Part shown: positions 37,601-47,001 of the stretch, one piece after another
Layout of the letters: every line of letters begins with the position of its first letter
Numbering within the stretch: position 1 is the stretch's first letter
Origin: Gordonia sp. SL306
GTDB lineage: Bacteria > Actinomycetota > Actinomycetes > Mycobacteriales > Mycobacteriaceae
Reading direction: 5' to 3'
Assembly: GCF_026625785.1 (NCBI RefSeq)
Contig: NZ_CP113063.1
Location: 4,154,001-4,218,000, forward strand
DNA: 64,000 nucleotides
The notes under the pieces: model-generated
What the model was told of the DNA's origin: nothing
What the model saw: only the letters and a program-made list of their open reading frames with translations
The model's database searches: none
Translations under genes and position numbers: made by a program

Positions 37601-38479
37601 GTGAGCGCTATACGACTCGACGGCAAGGTCACTCGTGACGAGATCTTCGAGGATCTCGGGGTCCGGGTGGAAAAGCTGCGTGCCGAGGGCATCATGCCCG
37701 GTCTCGGTACCGTCCTGGTCGGGGATGACCCCGGTTCGCAGTCTTACGTGAAGGGCAAGCACGCCGACTGTGCGCGTATCGGCGTGGCCTCGATCCGCAA
37801 GGATCTGCCGGCGGATGCGACGACCGAGGAACTGAACGCCGCGATCGATGAGCTCAACGGCGACCCCAACTGCACCGGCTACATCGTCCAGTTGCCATTG
37901 CCCGGTCATCTCGACGACAACGCCGCGTTGGAGCGCGTCGACCCGTCGAAGGACGCCGACGGTCTCCATCCGATCAATCTGGGGCGTCTGGTGCTGGGCA
38001 AGGAGTCGACGTTGCCGTGCACGCCGCGGGGCATCGTCCACCTGCTGAGGCGATACGACATCCCCATCAAGGGCGCACGGGTGACCGTCGTCGGGCGCGG
38101 GGTCACCATCGGGCGACCGATCGGTCTGCTGCTGACGCGGCGCAGTGAGAACGCGACCGTCACGCTCTGCCACACCGGCACTCGCGATCTTGCGTCAGAG
38201 GTGTCGCGGGCCGACGTCGTGATCGCCGCAGCCGGAGTCCCGCACCTCATCACCAAGGACATGGTCAAGCCGGGTGCCGCGGTCATCGACGTCGGGGTCA
38301 GCCGCACCGAGGCCGGACTCACCGGCGACGTCGCTCCCGACGTCTGGGACGTCGCGGGCCACGTGTCACCCAATCCCGGGGGAGTCGGGCCGCTGACCCG
38401 CGCTTTCCTGCTCGTCAACGTCGTGGAGCGTGCCGAAGCGCAACTCGCCGGTCGTGACGGGGCGGGACCTGTCGGGTGA
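37601..38479 (+). CDS. folD: bifunctional methylenetetrahydrofolate dehydrogenase/cyclohydrolase
   Basis: 292 aa. It makes 10-formyl-THF from 5,10-methylene-THF. Signatures are [10 protein letters not shown] (with the catalytic Lys), [28 protein letters not shown], the Rossmann part [16 protein letters not shown], and the closing [22 protein letters not shown] 37601 gives the family start [13 protein letters not shown]; earlier in-frame codons overlap the divergent gene. The last four bases overlap the DUF3017 gene. Confidence 0.96.
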   Translation: MSAIRLDGKVTRDEIFEDLGVRVEKLRAEGIMPGLGTVLVGDDPGSQSYVKGKHADCARIGVASIRKDLPADATTEELNAAIDELNGDPNCTGYIVQLPLPGHLDDNAALERVDPSKDADGLHPINLGRLVLGKESTLPCTPRGIVHLLRRYDIPIKGARVTVVGRGVTIGRPIGLLLTRRSENATVTLCHTGTRDLASEVSRADVVIAAAGVPHLITKDMVKPGAAVIDVGVSRTEAGLTGDVAPDVWDVAGHVSPNPGGVGPLTRAFLLVNVVERAEAQLAGRDGAGPVG

Positions 38480-38802
38480 CCGGGACCAGTGCCGGTGGCC
38501 GCGTCGAGCGGATTCGGCACGCGCGGCAGGTCAGGCGCTATCTGGTTCAGATCCCATACTTCGTCGTATTGCTGGGCCTTCTGGTCGCCGCGGTGCTGGT
38601 GCTGTTCGACCGCTGGCGGCGTGGCGCATTCGTCTTCGGATCGGCGCTGCTCCTCGGCGCGGTCCTGAGGGCCCTGATTCCGTCTTCGCGAGCAGGACTT
38701 CTCCAGGTCAGAGGGCGTTTCTTCGACGTCGCGGCGATGGCGGCGACCGGCACACTCATTCTGTGGCTGGCGACGTCAATCGATCCGTTGGGCACAGATT
38801 GA
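38476..38802 (+). CDS. DUF3017 membrane protein
   Basis: 108 aa with three hydrophobic helices ([34 protein letters not shown] and the [14 protein letters not shown] region). The central [21 protein letters not shown] is the DUF3017 signature. This gene commonly follows folD in actinobacteria. Its GTG overlaps the folD stop. Function unknown. Confidence 0.85.
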   Translation: MTGTSAGGRVERIRHARQVRRYLVQIPYFVVLLGLLVAAVLVLFDRWRRGAFVFGSALLLGAVLRALIPSSRAGLLQVRGRFFDVAAMAATGTLILWLATSIDPLGTD

Positions 38803-38918
38803 TTACAATAGATATCAACACGTGACCTGAGGCCCGAGGGGGCGCCAAGAGCTGGGGAGTACGTATCACTTCGACGATCAACACCGCCGACCCGACGATT
38901 CCGGATGATTCCACGTCG
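38803..38918 (+). promoter_or_regulatory. promoter region of the Hsp70-like gene
   Basis: This 116-bp gap starts AT-rich. TACAAT at 38804-38809 is a good -10, predicting a leader of about 100 nt. A GGGGAG at 38854-38859 looks like a ribosome binding site but no ATG, GTG or TTG follows it in frame within ten bases. The next in-frame ATG is 38919. The true start of the next gene may therefore be non-standard. Confidence 0.45.
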
Positions 38919-40466
38919 ATGGGTGTCTCGGCAGGCGACGGAATGATCCATTACGTCCTGCTCACCCGCGACGACGTCGGGCGCAGCGTCGTGGACACCC
39001 GGGTGATCGACGTCGACCGCAGCGACGGACTCGACGTCGCCGGACGGGTGAACGCCGGGATCGACCTGATGCTCGGGGCCGCGCGCGACGCGGACCTGCG
39101 GGTCGGTCCGATCGGCGTCGCCGCACGCACCACCAAACAACGCTGGGAGCTCCAGTCGCGGGGCGCCGGTCCGCGTCGTCAGATCCACTTGGTCAACGAC
39201 GACGAGGCCGTCGTCGCGTACCTGTCGGCGACCGGGCAGATCAACCGGTTCGAATCCGTGGTGGTCGTCGACTGCGGCGACACCGGGATGTCGCTGTACA
39301 CCGTCGAACCCGCGACCAATCGGATCTCGGCGACGGAACGATCGCGCGCGCTGACCGGCCGTCGACTCGATCGGTCGATCGTCGGTCAACTGGTCGCCGA
39401 CGACAGTGCCGCCGAGCCGACCGGAGCCCGGGTCCGTCGGCGTGCCCTCCTCAGTGCGTGCCGTACCGCCAAGGAGGAGTTCTCTGCACCGGGCCCGTCG
39501 GCGGCGGCCGGTTCGATCCTGCTCGCCGACGGTGGCGGGCACATGGCGCTCACCCAGGACACCATCGACGCAGCGGTCGCCCCGATGGTCGACGATGCAC
39601 GAGAAGTGTTGGCGCGCTACCTGTCCGAGGGTGCCGATCGCGGCACACCGCCCCAGGCGGTCGTCCTGGTGGGCGGCATCGCCAACCTGCCTGCGGTGCG
39701 CGCGATGGTCGACCGTGAGCATGCGCTCGAGGTGGTCGTCCCCGAGGCCCCCGAACTCGCCGCATCCATCGGCGCGGCGATCCTGGCTCGGACCAAGACG
39801 GCTGCCGACAGTCCGTCCCGGCTCGCGTTCATCGGCGGAAAACGGAATCGCGAGTGGCTCTCCGCGACGCCACTGGCCGTCGTCGGCGCCATCATCGCCG
39901 CGGCGATGATGACGATCTTCGCCGTGAGTTCCTCGCTGACCGGGCAGAACGAGCCTGCTCCGTCGTCGACCGCCGCACCCACGACCTCGTCGACGACCTC
40001 ATCTTCGGCGGTCACGACCTCACAGGCCCCGCAACAGCCCGCCACGACGACCACGGCGGTCGCACCGCCACCGGTTGTCCAGGTCCCGACCGAGGAACAA
40101 GTGGTGCCGACCACCCGTCAGCCCGAACCGCGGTGGAACGAATCACCCGGATGGGCCACCACCGAGTTGCCGCCCACCACGCAGCAACCGGATCAGCCCT
40201 CGACGACCACGCGGACACTCTTGCCGTATCCGCTTCCGTCGCTGCCGTGGCCTACCGGCACCCGGCCCACGCCGACGATCCCGCCGGACCTGTTGCCTCC
40301 CGGTTTCCAGCCGCAGACGACCCAGCCGACACCCCCGCCGCCCGAGCAGGCGCCTGCGACGACCACATCGCCCCGGGGAGCACAGCAGCGGGTGACACCC
40401 ACGGCACCGACGTCGGAGGACTCGACCGAGGCGTCGTCGACCAGCACGCCGGTGCCCTCGCGGTAG
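38919..40466 (+). CDS. Hsp70-like (actin-fold) membrane protein with Thr/Pro-rich tail
   Basis: 515 aa. The first about 300 residues have an actin/Hsp70 ATPase pattern: VVVVDCGDTGMSLYTV (phosphate 2), ALTGRRLDRSIVGQL, then AVVLVGGIANLPAVRAMV (adenosine motif) and APELAASIGAAILA. There is no substrate-binding domain of DnaK. One membrane helix lies at about 313-340 (ATPLAVVGAIIAAAMMTIF), then about 170 residues rich in Thr, Pro and Ser. The DnaK-like part is inside and the tail outside. Related proteins of Gordonia/Rhodococcus are of unknown role. The start may lie slightly upstream (no ribosome site at ATG 38919). Confidence 0.72.
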   Translation: MGVSAGDGMIHYVLLTRDDVGRSVVDTRVIDVDRSDGLDVAGRVNAGIDLMLGAARDADLRVGPIGVAARTTKQRWELQSRGAGPRRQIHLVNDDEAVVAYLSATGQINRFESVVVVDCGDTGMSLYTVEPATNRISATERSRALTGRRLDRSIVGQLVADDSAAEPTGARVRRRALLSACRTAKEEFSAPGPSAAAGSILLADGGGHMALTQDTIDAAVAPMVDDAREVLARYLSEGADRGTPPQAVVLVGGIANLPAVRAMVDREHALEVVVPEAPELAASIGAAILARTKTAADSPSRLAFIGGKRNREWLSATPLAVVGAIIAAAMMTIFAVSSSLTGQNEPAPSSTAAPTTSSTTSSSAVTTSQAPQQPATTTTAVAPPPVVQVPTEEQVVPTTRQPEPRWNESPGWATTELPPTTQQPDQPSTTTRTLLPYPLPSLPWPTGTRPTPTIPPDLLPPGFQPQTTQPTPPPPEQAPATTTSPRGAQQRVTPTAPTSEDSTEASSTSTPVPSR

Positions 40467-40480
40467 GGTCCGGCCGGAAG

Positions 40481-41629
40481 TCAGCTGCGGGCGAGTTCGA
40501 CGGTCTGCTTGAGCAGATCGCTGATCGCGTCGAACTCGGTGAGGAACCCGTCATGACCGTTGTCCGAGTGGACTACCTGCAGGCCACCGACGCAGTTGCC
40601 GAGCAGTTCGGCGAGCTCGACCTGTAAGCGCAAGGGGTACAGGCGGTCCGAGACGATGCCGCCGACGATGACGGGCACCTGACACCGGCTCAGTGCGGCC
40701 TCGATGCCGCCTCGGTCGCGACCGACGTCGTGGTGGTTGAGGACGTTGCTCAGCACCACGTAGCTGCCGGGATCGAAGCGACCGATCAGTTTGTCGGCCT
40801 GATGCTGCAGATAGCTGTCCACCGCGTATCGGCCGCCGGTCAGTGGCTCCTCGTCTCCCTGAGGCTGATCGGCGAACCGCTGATCGAGTTCCGCCTCTCC
40901 CCGGTACGTCAGGTGGGCGATCCGTCGTGCCACGCCCATGCCGGTCGACGGCACGCGCCCGGTGCCGTGGTAATCGCCGCCCTGCCAGTCGGGATCGGCC
41001 TTGATCGCCGCGATCTGTGTTGTCTGCGTACCGATCTGGTCAGCGGTCGCCCTCGCGCCGACGGCGAGGACCAGTGCGCTGCGGACCATCTCGGGATATT
41101 CGATCGCCCATTCCAGGGCGCGTGCGCCACCCATCGAGCCGCCGATGACGGCACCGATCCCGGCGATGTCGAGGTGCTCGAGGAGCAGTCGCTCCGCGCG
41201 GACCTGATCCAGGACGGTGATCTGCGGGAATCGTGAACCCCACGGTCGCCCATCGGGATCCGGCGACGCGGGTCCGGTGGATCCCCGACAACCGCCGAGT
41301 ACGTTGGCGGAGATGACGCACCATTCGTCGGTGTCGATCGCGCAGCCGGGGCCAATGAGTCCGTCCCACCAGCCCGGGGAGGGATGCTCCGCGTTCGACG
41401 GCCCGGTCACATGCGAGTCGCCGGTGAGGGCATGCAGAGTGAGGATGACGTTGTCGCGGGTCGGCGACAACGTCCCCCAGCGCTGGAAGGCCAGGGTGAC
41501 GTCGTCGATCTGCCCGCCGTTGTCGAGCGAGACCGAGCCGATCTGCATGCTGGACGTCGTCCCGTCTGGTAACTGCTCCCAGTCGGGCCGGTCAGCTGAC
41601 TCGGTCTTCGGTTCGATACTCACCGACAC
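40481..41629 (-). CDS. metX: homoserine O-acetyltransferase MetX
   Basis: 382 aa alpha/beta-hydrolase fold. Nucleophile elbow is [12 protein letters not shown], with an earlier [12 protein letters not shown] and GCRGSTGP oxyanion part, an Asp in the VSDRLYPL region and the closing DNGHDGFL (His). It acetylates homoserine with acetyl-CoA for methionine synthesis. Start GTG 41629, with GTG 41623 as alternative. It lies 53 bp after metY on the same strand and is presumably governed by the same SAM-IV riboswitch. Confidence 0.95.
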   Translation of the reverse strand: MSVSIEPKTESADRPDWEQLPDGTTSSMQIGSVSLDNGGQIDDVTLAFQRWGTLSPTRDNVILTLHALTGDSHVTGPSNAEHPSPGWWDGLIGPGCAIDTDEWCVISANVLGGCRGSTGPASPDPDGRPWGSRFPQITVLDQVRAERLLLEHLDIAGIGAVIGGSMGGARALEWAIEYPEMVRSALVLAVGARATADQIGTQTTQIAAIKADPDWQGGDYHGTGRVPSTGMGVARRIAHLTYRGEAELDQRFADQPQGDEEPLTGGRYAVDSYLQHQADKLIGRFDPGSYVVLSNVLNHHDVGRDRGGIEAALSRCQVPVIVGGIVSDRLYPLRLQVELAELLGNCVGGLQVVHSDNGHDGFLTEFDAISDLLKQTVELARS

Positions 41630-41682
41630 GTTTCACTCACTCTGCGCTGCACCTCGGTTCCCCTGTCTCCGTTGATCTCCGG

Positions 41683-43023
41683 TTATCGTGCCGCCGCCGC
41701 GAACCCCTGCTCGAGGTCGGCGATGATGTCGTCGATGCCCTCGATGCCGACGGCCAGGCGTACCAATCCGGGGGTGACGCCCGCGGCGGCTTGTTCCTCG
41801 GGCGTCAGCTGGCTGTGCGTTGTCGATGCGGGGTGGATCACCAGCGACCGTACGTCACCGATGTTCGCGACATGACTGTGCAGTCCGAGGGCATCCACAA
41901 AGCTCTTGCCGGCGTCGACGCCGCCGGTGATCTCGAACGAGACGATCGCACCTTGTCCCTTGGGGAGCAGCTTCTGTCCGCGTTCGTACCACTCCGACGA
42001 CGAGAGTCCTGCGTACGCAACGGATTCCACCTGTGCGTGCTGCTCGAGGAACTCGGCGATGCGCTGGGCATTGGATACGTGGCGCTCGACGCGCAGGCTC
42101 AGCGTCTCGAGGCCTTGTGCCAGCAGGAAGGCGTTGAACGGGGAGATCGCGGCACCGGTGTCGCGGAGCCATTGCACCCGCGCCTTCAATGCGTAGGCGG
42201 GTGCACCGAGGTCCGCGAAGACCGCGCCGTGATAGCTCGCGTCCGGAGTGGTGAAACCCGGGAAGAGATCCTTGCCGTCGCGCTGGGCCCGCCAGTCGAA
42301 GGTGCCACCGTCGACGATCACGCCGCCGATCGCGGTGCCGTGGCCGCCGATGTACTTGGTGGCCGAGTGCACGACGATGTCGGCACCGTGCGCCAGCGGA
42401 TTGAGCAGGTACGGCGTGGCGACGGTGTTGTCGACGATCAGTGGCAGCTGATTACGGTGCGCGACCTCGGCGATGCCCTCGAGGTCGAGGATCTCGTTGT
42501 TGGGGTTGGAGATCGTCTCGCCGAACAGGGCTCGCGTGTTGTCCTTGATCGCGGCCTGCCACGAGTCGAGATCCTCCGGATCGTCGACGAAGGAGACCTC
42601 GATGCCGAGCTTCGGCAAGGTGTAGTGGAAGAGGTTGTACGTACCGCCGTACAGACGCGGACTGGACACGACGTGTCCGCCGTTCTCGACGATGTTGAGG
42701 ATCGAGTACGTCTCGGCCGCCTGCCCGGAGGCCACCAACAGTGCCGCGACACCCCCTTCGAGTGCGGCGATGCGCTGCTCGACCGCGTCCTGCGTCGGGT
42801 TCATGATCCGGGTGTAGATGTTGCCCGGTTCGGCGAGGCCGAACAGATTGGCCGCGTGCTGCGTGTCGTTGAACGTGTATGACGTGGTCTGGTAGATGGG
42901 CAGCGCACGTGCGTTGGTCGTGGCATCGGCGGACTGACCCACGTGAATCTGCTTGGTCTCGAAACTCCAGTTGTCGGCTGGATTGTCGACTGGATCAAGG
43001 GTGCCGTCGGGGACGTCAGACAT
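41683..43023 (-). CDS. metY: O-acetylhomoserine sulfhydrylase MetY
   Basis: 446 aa, Cys/Met-metabolism PLP family. [11 protein letters not shown] start, PLP-phosphate segment [18 protein letters not shown] lysine in [14 protein letters not shown], and long inserts that mark MetY rather than MetB. It makes homocysteine from O-acetylhomoserine and sulfide. ATG 43023 is chosen; a longer open frame upstream only reads through the riboswitch. First gene of a metY-metX operon. Confidence 0.95.
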   Translation of the reverse strand: MSDVPDGTLDPVDNPADNWSFETKQIHVGQSADATTNARALPIYQTTSYTFNDTQHAANLFGLAEPGNIYTRIMNPTQDAVEQRIAALEGGVAALLVASGQAAETYSILNIVENGGHVVSSPRLYGGTYNLFHYTLPKLGIEVSFVDDPEDLDSWQAAIKDNTRALFGETISNPNNEILDLEGIAEVAHRNQLPLIVDNTVATPYLLNPLAHGADIVVHSATKYIGGHGTAIGGVIVDGGTFDWRAQRDGKDLFPGFTTPDASYHGAVFADLGAPAYALKARVQWLRDTGAAISPFNAFLLAQGLETLSLRVERHVSNAQRIAEFLEQHAQVESVAYAGLSSSEWYERGQKLLPKGQGAIVSFEITGGVDAGKSFVDALGLHSHVANIGDVRSLVIHPASTTHSQLTPEEQAAAGVTPGLVRLAVGIEGIDDIIADLEQGFAAAAR

Positions 43024-43083
43024 GATTGTGTCATCGCTTTCTACGGTCGGCAGGGTGCAACGACCCTGGTGGGGTCCGACCTT

Positions 43084-43207
43084 CGGACCCGCGCTTGCCG
43101 GGGAACTCGAACCCGAGTTCCTCAACCCGGTCATCACCCGGAGCACCCCACCGCGGATGGAGGGTTGCCGATCAGCAAGCCGGGGCTTTGCGCTGATGCT
43201 CATGACC
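43084..43207 (-). promoter_or_regulatory. SAM-IV riboswitch controlling metY-metX
   Basis: On the minus strand the RNA begins GGTCATGAG, passes AAGCCCCGGCTTGCTG, CGGCAACCCTCC and CCGCGGTGGGGTGC, and returns with GGTGATGACC, then a hairpin GGAACTCG-GGTT-CGAGTTCC (43102-43121) and GGCAAGCGCGGG. This follows the SAM-IV aptamer consensus closely, including P1 (GGTCAT 43202-43207 with ATGACC 43129-43134) and the 3' pseudoknot strand. SAM binding is expected to lower expression of metY-metX. After the aptamer, GGTCCGA/TCGGACC (43073-43089) forms a 7-bp hairpin and CAGGGT/ACCCTG (43051-43068) another, likely the expression platform. Confidence 0.93.
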
Positions 43208-43450
43208 TGGCGTCAAGGATATAACACGGCTCCGGCGGCGCGAGAACCCTCCTGATCGCAGTGATCCGATCTGACCACGCCTGTCGTCTAAAGGAATGAA
43301 CTTCCTGTCTTGCGTTGGCAAAACTCCAGTTAGAAATCGTTAGCATCACTAACGAGGATTCGGGTTTTGGGATCATGCATTTACCCTGTGACCAGCCCTG
43401 GGGACGCGTATCCGGTCCGATTCGCGCCAGGCCGGACGAAGGCCGAACGT
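43208..43450. promoter_or_regulatory. divergent region: SAM-IV promoter and secreted hydrolase promoter
   Basis: TTATAT on the minus strand (43219-43224) is a likely -10 for the riboswitch transcript. On the plus side CGTTAG-CATCA-CTAACG (43338-43354) is a 17-bp palindrome lying near TAGAAA (43331-43336), a possible -10 for the gene at 43451. The rest of this 243-bp stretch shows nothing I can name. Confidence 0.45.
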
Positions 43451-45331
43451 ATGACAACCCGCTTCCCGATGTCGCGTCGGGCCTCCGTTGTGCTCATCGC
43501 CGTGTGCTCGAGCCTGGCCGTCGTCGCGGCGTTCTGCATACCTGGGGCCGTCGGCACCGCCGCCGCCGCCGATTGCGGCGGGGGCGCGGTCGTCATCGTC
43601 GGGGGGACGAACGATCCCGATGGCGCGGCGATGATCGGGATCAAGCAGCGATACAGCGGAACGGGACTGGACAACACGCTGGGCACCGGTGACGACACCG
43701 ACTACGCCGGCGCTCCCTACCAGGTCATCTACGCCGACTATCCGACGACGCTCTGGCCGCTCGGCGCCGCCGGTTACGACGACAGCGTGGCTCAAGGGGA
43801 GGACGCGACGCGATCCGCCATCGCCACCTACCAGCAGGCGTGCGGCACGGACAAGCCAGTGGTCGTCGCCGGTTATTCACAGGGCGCCCGAGTCGCCGGC
43901 GATGTGCTGTCCGACCTCGGAAACGATCGGGACATGACGGGCGTACTCCTCGACGAGGAGGGCAACCCGGTCCTGGACGAGAACGGGGTTCCCGTCACCG
44001 CCACGATCGACACCACGCACATCACCGGCGAGCTTTACGCCGACCCGCGTCGTGACGGAACCGTCAACGGTGAGGGCATCGAGTTGGCGCTGATCGGCGT
44101 CATCCCCGGGCTGACGATGACCGGCCCCCGTGACGACGGTTTCGGGACCATTCCGGTGACCACGGTGTGCGCGGCCGGTGACCCGATCTGCGACCTCCCT
44201 GATCCGCTCCATGATCCGATCGGGGCGATCGACGGCCTGGTCGGCTACTTCACCAAGCACAATTACTACCCGTACCGCATGTACCTGGATCCGGCCGATT
44301 GGCCGACCACCGAATGTGCGGCCGGTTCGACCACCACCTGCATGGTTCCGCAGGATTCCGCGATCGTCGGCGTCATCCGTCAAGGTGCCGAGGCAATCGG
44401 GATCGACAGCGCCGAGATACCCGACTTCCTCGCCGGCCACTGGACCGTCGATCTGCCCGACGGCGCCTCGTTGGCGAACCTGCAGCCGCTGGTCCGACTG
44501 ATCCAGGCGCAGCTGCCCCAACTGCCCGAGCTCGGCTACGGCGCCTACCTGCCGGACCTCTTCGTCTTCGAGGCGATCATCGACGGCATCGTCCACGGGG
44601 CGCCGGACGACGTCAAGGCCGGTGTTGCCGCGCTCGCCGCGAGCGCGAAGAGCATCATCCTGGCCCCGCTGAACTATGTGCGATTCCTGGCCGATCAGAT
44701 CCCCGGTCCCCAGATGCTCGCCCCCGCCGGCACCGCGACCGTGCTGACGGCCGGTGCGATGGATGACCCGTCTGCAGGGGGCAGGGTCGCCGTTCTGCGA
44801 GCGGTCGCCACCATCGAGGAACCGCAGGGTGCCGACAGCGGCGCGCCGGCAACTGATCCCGCTCCGTCGGGTACCTCGTCTTCTGCGGCGTCGCAGGGCA
44901 ACTCGGCTGCGGCGGGCTCCACGGCCGGCAGTGCTGCTCAGGGGCCGGCGGACACCTACACCCCACCCGCGGTCGCCGATACGGACTCGTCGGTCACGGA
45001 TTCCGGATCGAGCGTCGAGAGCGGCACCGGTGTCACCGGGACCGACTCCACCGGCACGGGCAGCGCCGGCACCGGCAGCCCGGGCACGGGCAACACCGAC
45101 ACGAGCAGCACGGACACGAGCAGCACGGACACCGAAACCGGCAGCAGCGAGTCAGCCGGTGCGGGGTCCTCTCCGGCGTCGGAGAGCGCGGCGTACAGCG
45201 GCGACACGACGCCCGGAGACAGCGACACCGGCGACGACCGCGGGACCGGTCCGGCGGTCACGTCGGGGACCGGCGGTGGCACCGCCAAGAGTTCAGCATC
45301 CAGCACTGCCGGTGGTGACGACGGGGAGTAG
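43451..45331 (+). CDS. secreted PE-PPE-domain serine hydrolase with Ser/Thr/Gly tail
   Basis: 626 aa. Signal peptide MTTRFPMSRRASVVLIAVCS and onward, likely cut near residue 40 (TAAAA). The nucleophile elbow is VVAGYSQGARVA with Ser143, and HNYYPYRMYLDP matches the PE-PPE (alpha/beta hydrolase, cutinase-like) domain of mycolate-containing bacteria. The final about 150 residues are a Ser/Thr/Gly/Asp repeat region (for example TGSAGTGSPGTGNTDTSSTD), probably exposed and perhaps glycosylated. Substrate could be a trehalose lipid or ester polymer, not known. No good ribosome site is seen before ATG 43451. Confidence 0.82.
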   Translation: MTTRFPMSRRASVVLIAVCSSLAVVAAFCIPGAVGTAAAADCGGGAVVIVGGTNDPDGAAMIGIKQRYSGTGLDNTLGTGDDTDYAGAPYQVIYADYPTTLWPLGAAGYDDSVAQGEDATRSAIATYQQACGTDKPVVVAGYSQGARVAGDVLSDLGNDRDMTGVLLDEEGNPVLDENGVPVTATIDTTHITGELYADPRRDGTVNGEGIELALIGVIPGLTMTGPRDDGFGTIPVTTVCAAGDPICDLPDPLHDPIGAIDGLVGYFTKHNYYPYRMYLDPADWPTTECAAGSTTTCMVPQDSAIVGVIRQGAEAIGIDSAEIPDFLAGHWTVDLPDGASLANLQPLVRLIQAQLPQLPELGYGAYLPDLFVFEAIIDGIVHGAPDDVKAGVAALAASAKSIILAPLNYVRFLADQIPGPQMLAPAGTATVLTAGAMDDPSAGGRVAVLRAVATIEEPQGADSGAPATDPAPSGTSSSAASQGNSAAAGSTAGSAAQGPADTYTPPAVADTDSSVTDSGSSVESGTGVTGTDSTGTGSAGTGSPGTGNTDTSSTDTSSTDTETGSSESAGAGSSPASESAAYSGDTTPGDSDTGDDRGTGPAVTSGTGGGTAKSSASSTAGGDDGE

Positions 45332-45349
45332 CCCGGACGGTGCTGACTG

Positions 45350-45442
45350 CAAAGCGCCCCCGAAAAGCGCCCTCCTCACGAGCCTCGTTGCCAATAGGTC
45401 GACGAGGGTCGCGAGGAGGGCGCTTTTCGGGGGCGCTTTTGC
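45350..45442. terminator. 26-bp perfect inverted repeat before icd
   Basis: Arms 45352-45377 and 45413-45438 are exact reverse complements; with one bulged T the pairing continues to GC at the base. The loop holds a second small stem, CCTCGT (45383-45388) with ACGAGG (45402-45407). The right arm ends CGCTTTTGC. It lies after the secreted hydrolase gene and is best read as its terminator, shielding the icd promoter. Confidence 0.78.
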
Positions 45443-45667
45443 AGCCCTCTCGAGGCTGCGCCGAGAGCCAGTTCGGGACGGTTCACGGCCCGACCACCCG
45501 TGCGCCTTCCAGCACCGAACGGCGGTAAGCTCGAAACTAGCAGTACGCGCGTTCTGCTATAGCGCTGATCGCGCGAGCGGATCACCTGCCGTACTACGTT
45601 TGGAATGCATGCAGCCCTGCCACAAGCACAGGGGCTGTCAGTCGTGCCGAGGAGGACGCAAAGCCGT
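45443..45667 (+). promoter_or_regulatory. icd upstream region
   Basis: 225 bp with no gene. TATAGC at about 45559-45564 in GTTCTGCTATAGCGC is a possible -10, giving a leader of about 100 nt. GGAGGA (45650-45655) is a ribosome binding site 12-18 bases before ATG 45668. No operator was recognised. Confidence 0.4.
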
Positions 45668-46888
45668 ATGGGCAAGATCAAGGTCGAAGGAACGGTCGTA
45701 GAACTCGACGGCGACGAGATGACCCGCATCATCTGGCAGTTCATCAAAGAGAAGCTGATCCACCCGTACCTCGACATCGACCTCGACTACTACGACCTCG
45801 GCATCGAATACCGCGACCAGACCGACGACCAGGTGACCGTCGACGCCGCGCAGGCCATCCAGAAACACGGAGTGGGCGTCAAATGCGCCACCATCACGCC
45901 CGACGAGGCGCGGGTGGAGGAGTTCGGGCTGAAGAAGATGTGGCGGTCGCCCAATGGCACGATCCGTAACATCTTGGGCGGCACGATCTTCCGGTCGCCG
46001 ATCATCATCTCCAACGTGCCCCGACTGGTTCCCGGCTGGACGAAGCCGGTGGTCATCGGCCGCCACGCCTTCGGTGACCAGTACCGCGCAACGGATTTCA
46101 AGGTGCCCACCGGTGGCACCGTCACCATCACGTTCACCCCGGACGACGGCTCCGAGCCGATCGAGCACGAGATCGTGAAGATGCCCGACGAGGGCGGCGT
46201 GGTGATGGGTATGTACAACTTCAACAAGTCGATCGAGGACTTCGCCCGCGCATCCTTCAACTACGGATTGCAGCGGAACTATCCGGTCTACCTGTCGACC
46301 AAGAACACGATCATGAAGGCCTACGACGGCGCATTCAAGGACATCTTCTCCGACGTGTTCGAGAAGGAGTTCAAAGCGGAGTTCGACGCGGCCGGGCTGC
46401 ACTACGAGCACCGCCTGATCGACGACATGGTGGCCTCCTGTCTGAAATGGGAGGGCGGCTACGTCTGGGCGTGCAAGAACTACGACGGTGACGTGCAGTC
46501 CGACACCGTCGCGCAGGGCTACGGTTCGCTCGGGCTGATGACCTCGGTGCTCCTGACGCCGGACGGCCGCACCTGCGAGGCCGAGGCCGCACACGGCACG
46601 GTGACGCGCCACTTCCGCCAGCATCAGCAGGGCAAGCCGACGTCGACCAACCCGATCGCGTCGATCTTCGCCTGGACGCGTGGCCTCGACCACCGCGGCA
46701 AGCTGGACAACACGCCGGAGGTCCGAGAGTTCGCGCAGAAGCTCGAGGACGTGGTCATCGACACCGTCGAGGGCGGCAAGATGACCAAGGACCTGGCATT
46801 GCTCGTCGGCGGCGATCAGTCGTATCTGACCACCGAGGAGTTCCTCGGCACTCTCGACGAGAACCTGCAGGCCGCCCTCCGAGACTGA
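45668..46888 (+). CDS. icd: NADP-dependent isocitrate dehydrogenase
   Basis: 406 aa of the dimeric eukaryote-like type (Icd1). [21 protein letters not shown] is the start region, [16 protein letters not shown] the substrate loop, [20 protein letters not shown] the metal-binding section, and [11 protein letters not shown] plus [14 protein letters not shown] the coenzyme region. It oxidises isocitrate to 2-oxoglutarate with NADP+. ATG 45668 matches the family start MGKIKVEG; an in-frame ATG 21 codons earlier adds unrelated residues. Confidence 0.96.
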   Translation: MGKIKVEGTVVELDGDEMTRIIWQFIKEKLIHPYLDIDLDYYDLGIEYRDQTDDQVTVDAAQAIQKHGVGVKCATITPDEARVEEFGLKKMWRSPNGTIRNILGGTIFRSPIIISNVPRLVPGWTKPVVIGRHAFGDQYRATDFKVPTGGTVTITFTPDDGSEPIEHEIVKMPDEGGVVMGMYNFNKSIEDFARASFNYGLQRNYPVYLSTKNTIMKAYDGAFKDIFSDVFEKEFKAEFDAAGLHYEHRLIDDMVASCLKWEGGYVWACKNYDGDVQSDTVAQGYGSLGLMTSVLLTPDGRTCEAEAAHGTVTRHFRQHQQGKPTSTNPIASIFAWTRGLDHRGKLDNTPEVREFAQKLEDVVIDTVEGGKMTKDLALLVGGDQSYLTTEEFLGTLDENLQAALRD

Positions 46889-47001
46889 CTGCCGGTGCAT
46901 GTCCGGCTCGGCATTCGGTGCCGGCGGCGAGGGACGATCGCCTGTGAACGAACTCACCCCGCGTTTGTGGAATCAGCACGTCGTCGCCTGAGGTTGGAGA
47001 A

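Noticed and set aside
43024..43203. N-terminal extension of metY by 60 residues
   Set aside because: The extension reads entirely through the SAM-IV riboswitch and its platform; family proteins begin near ATG 43023.
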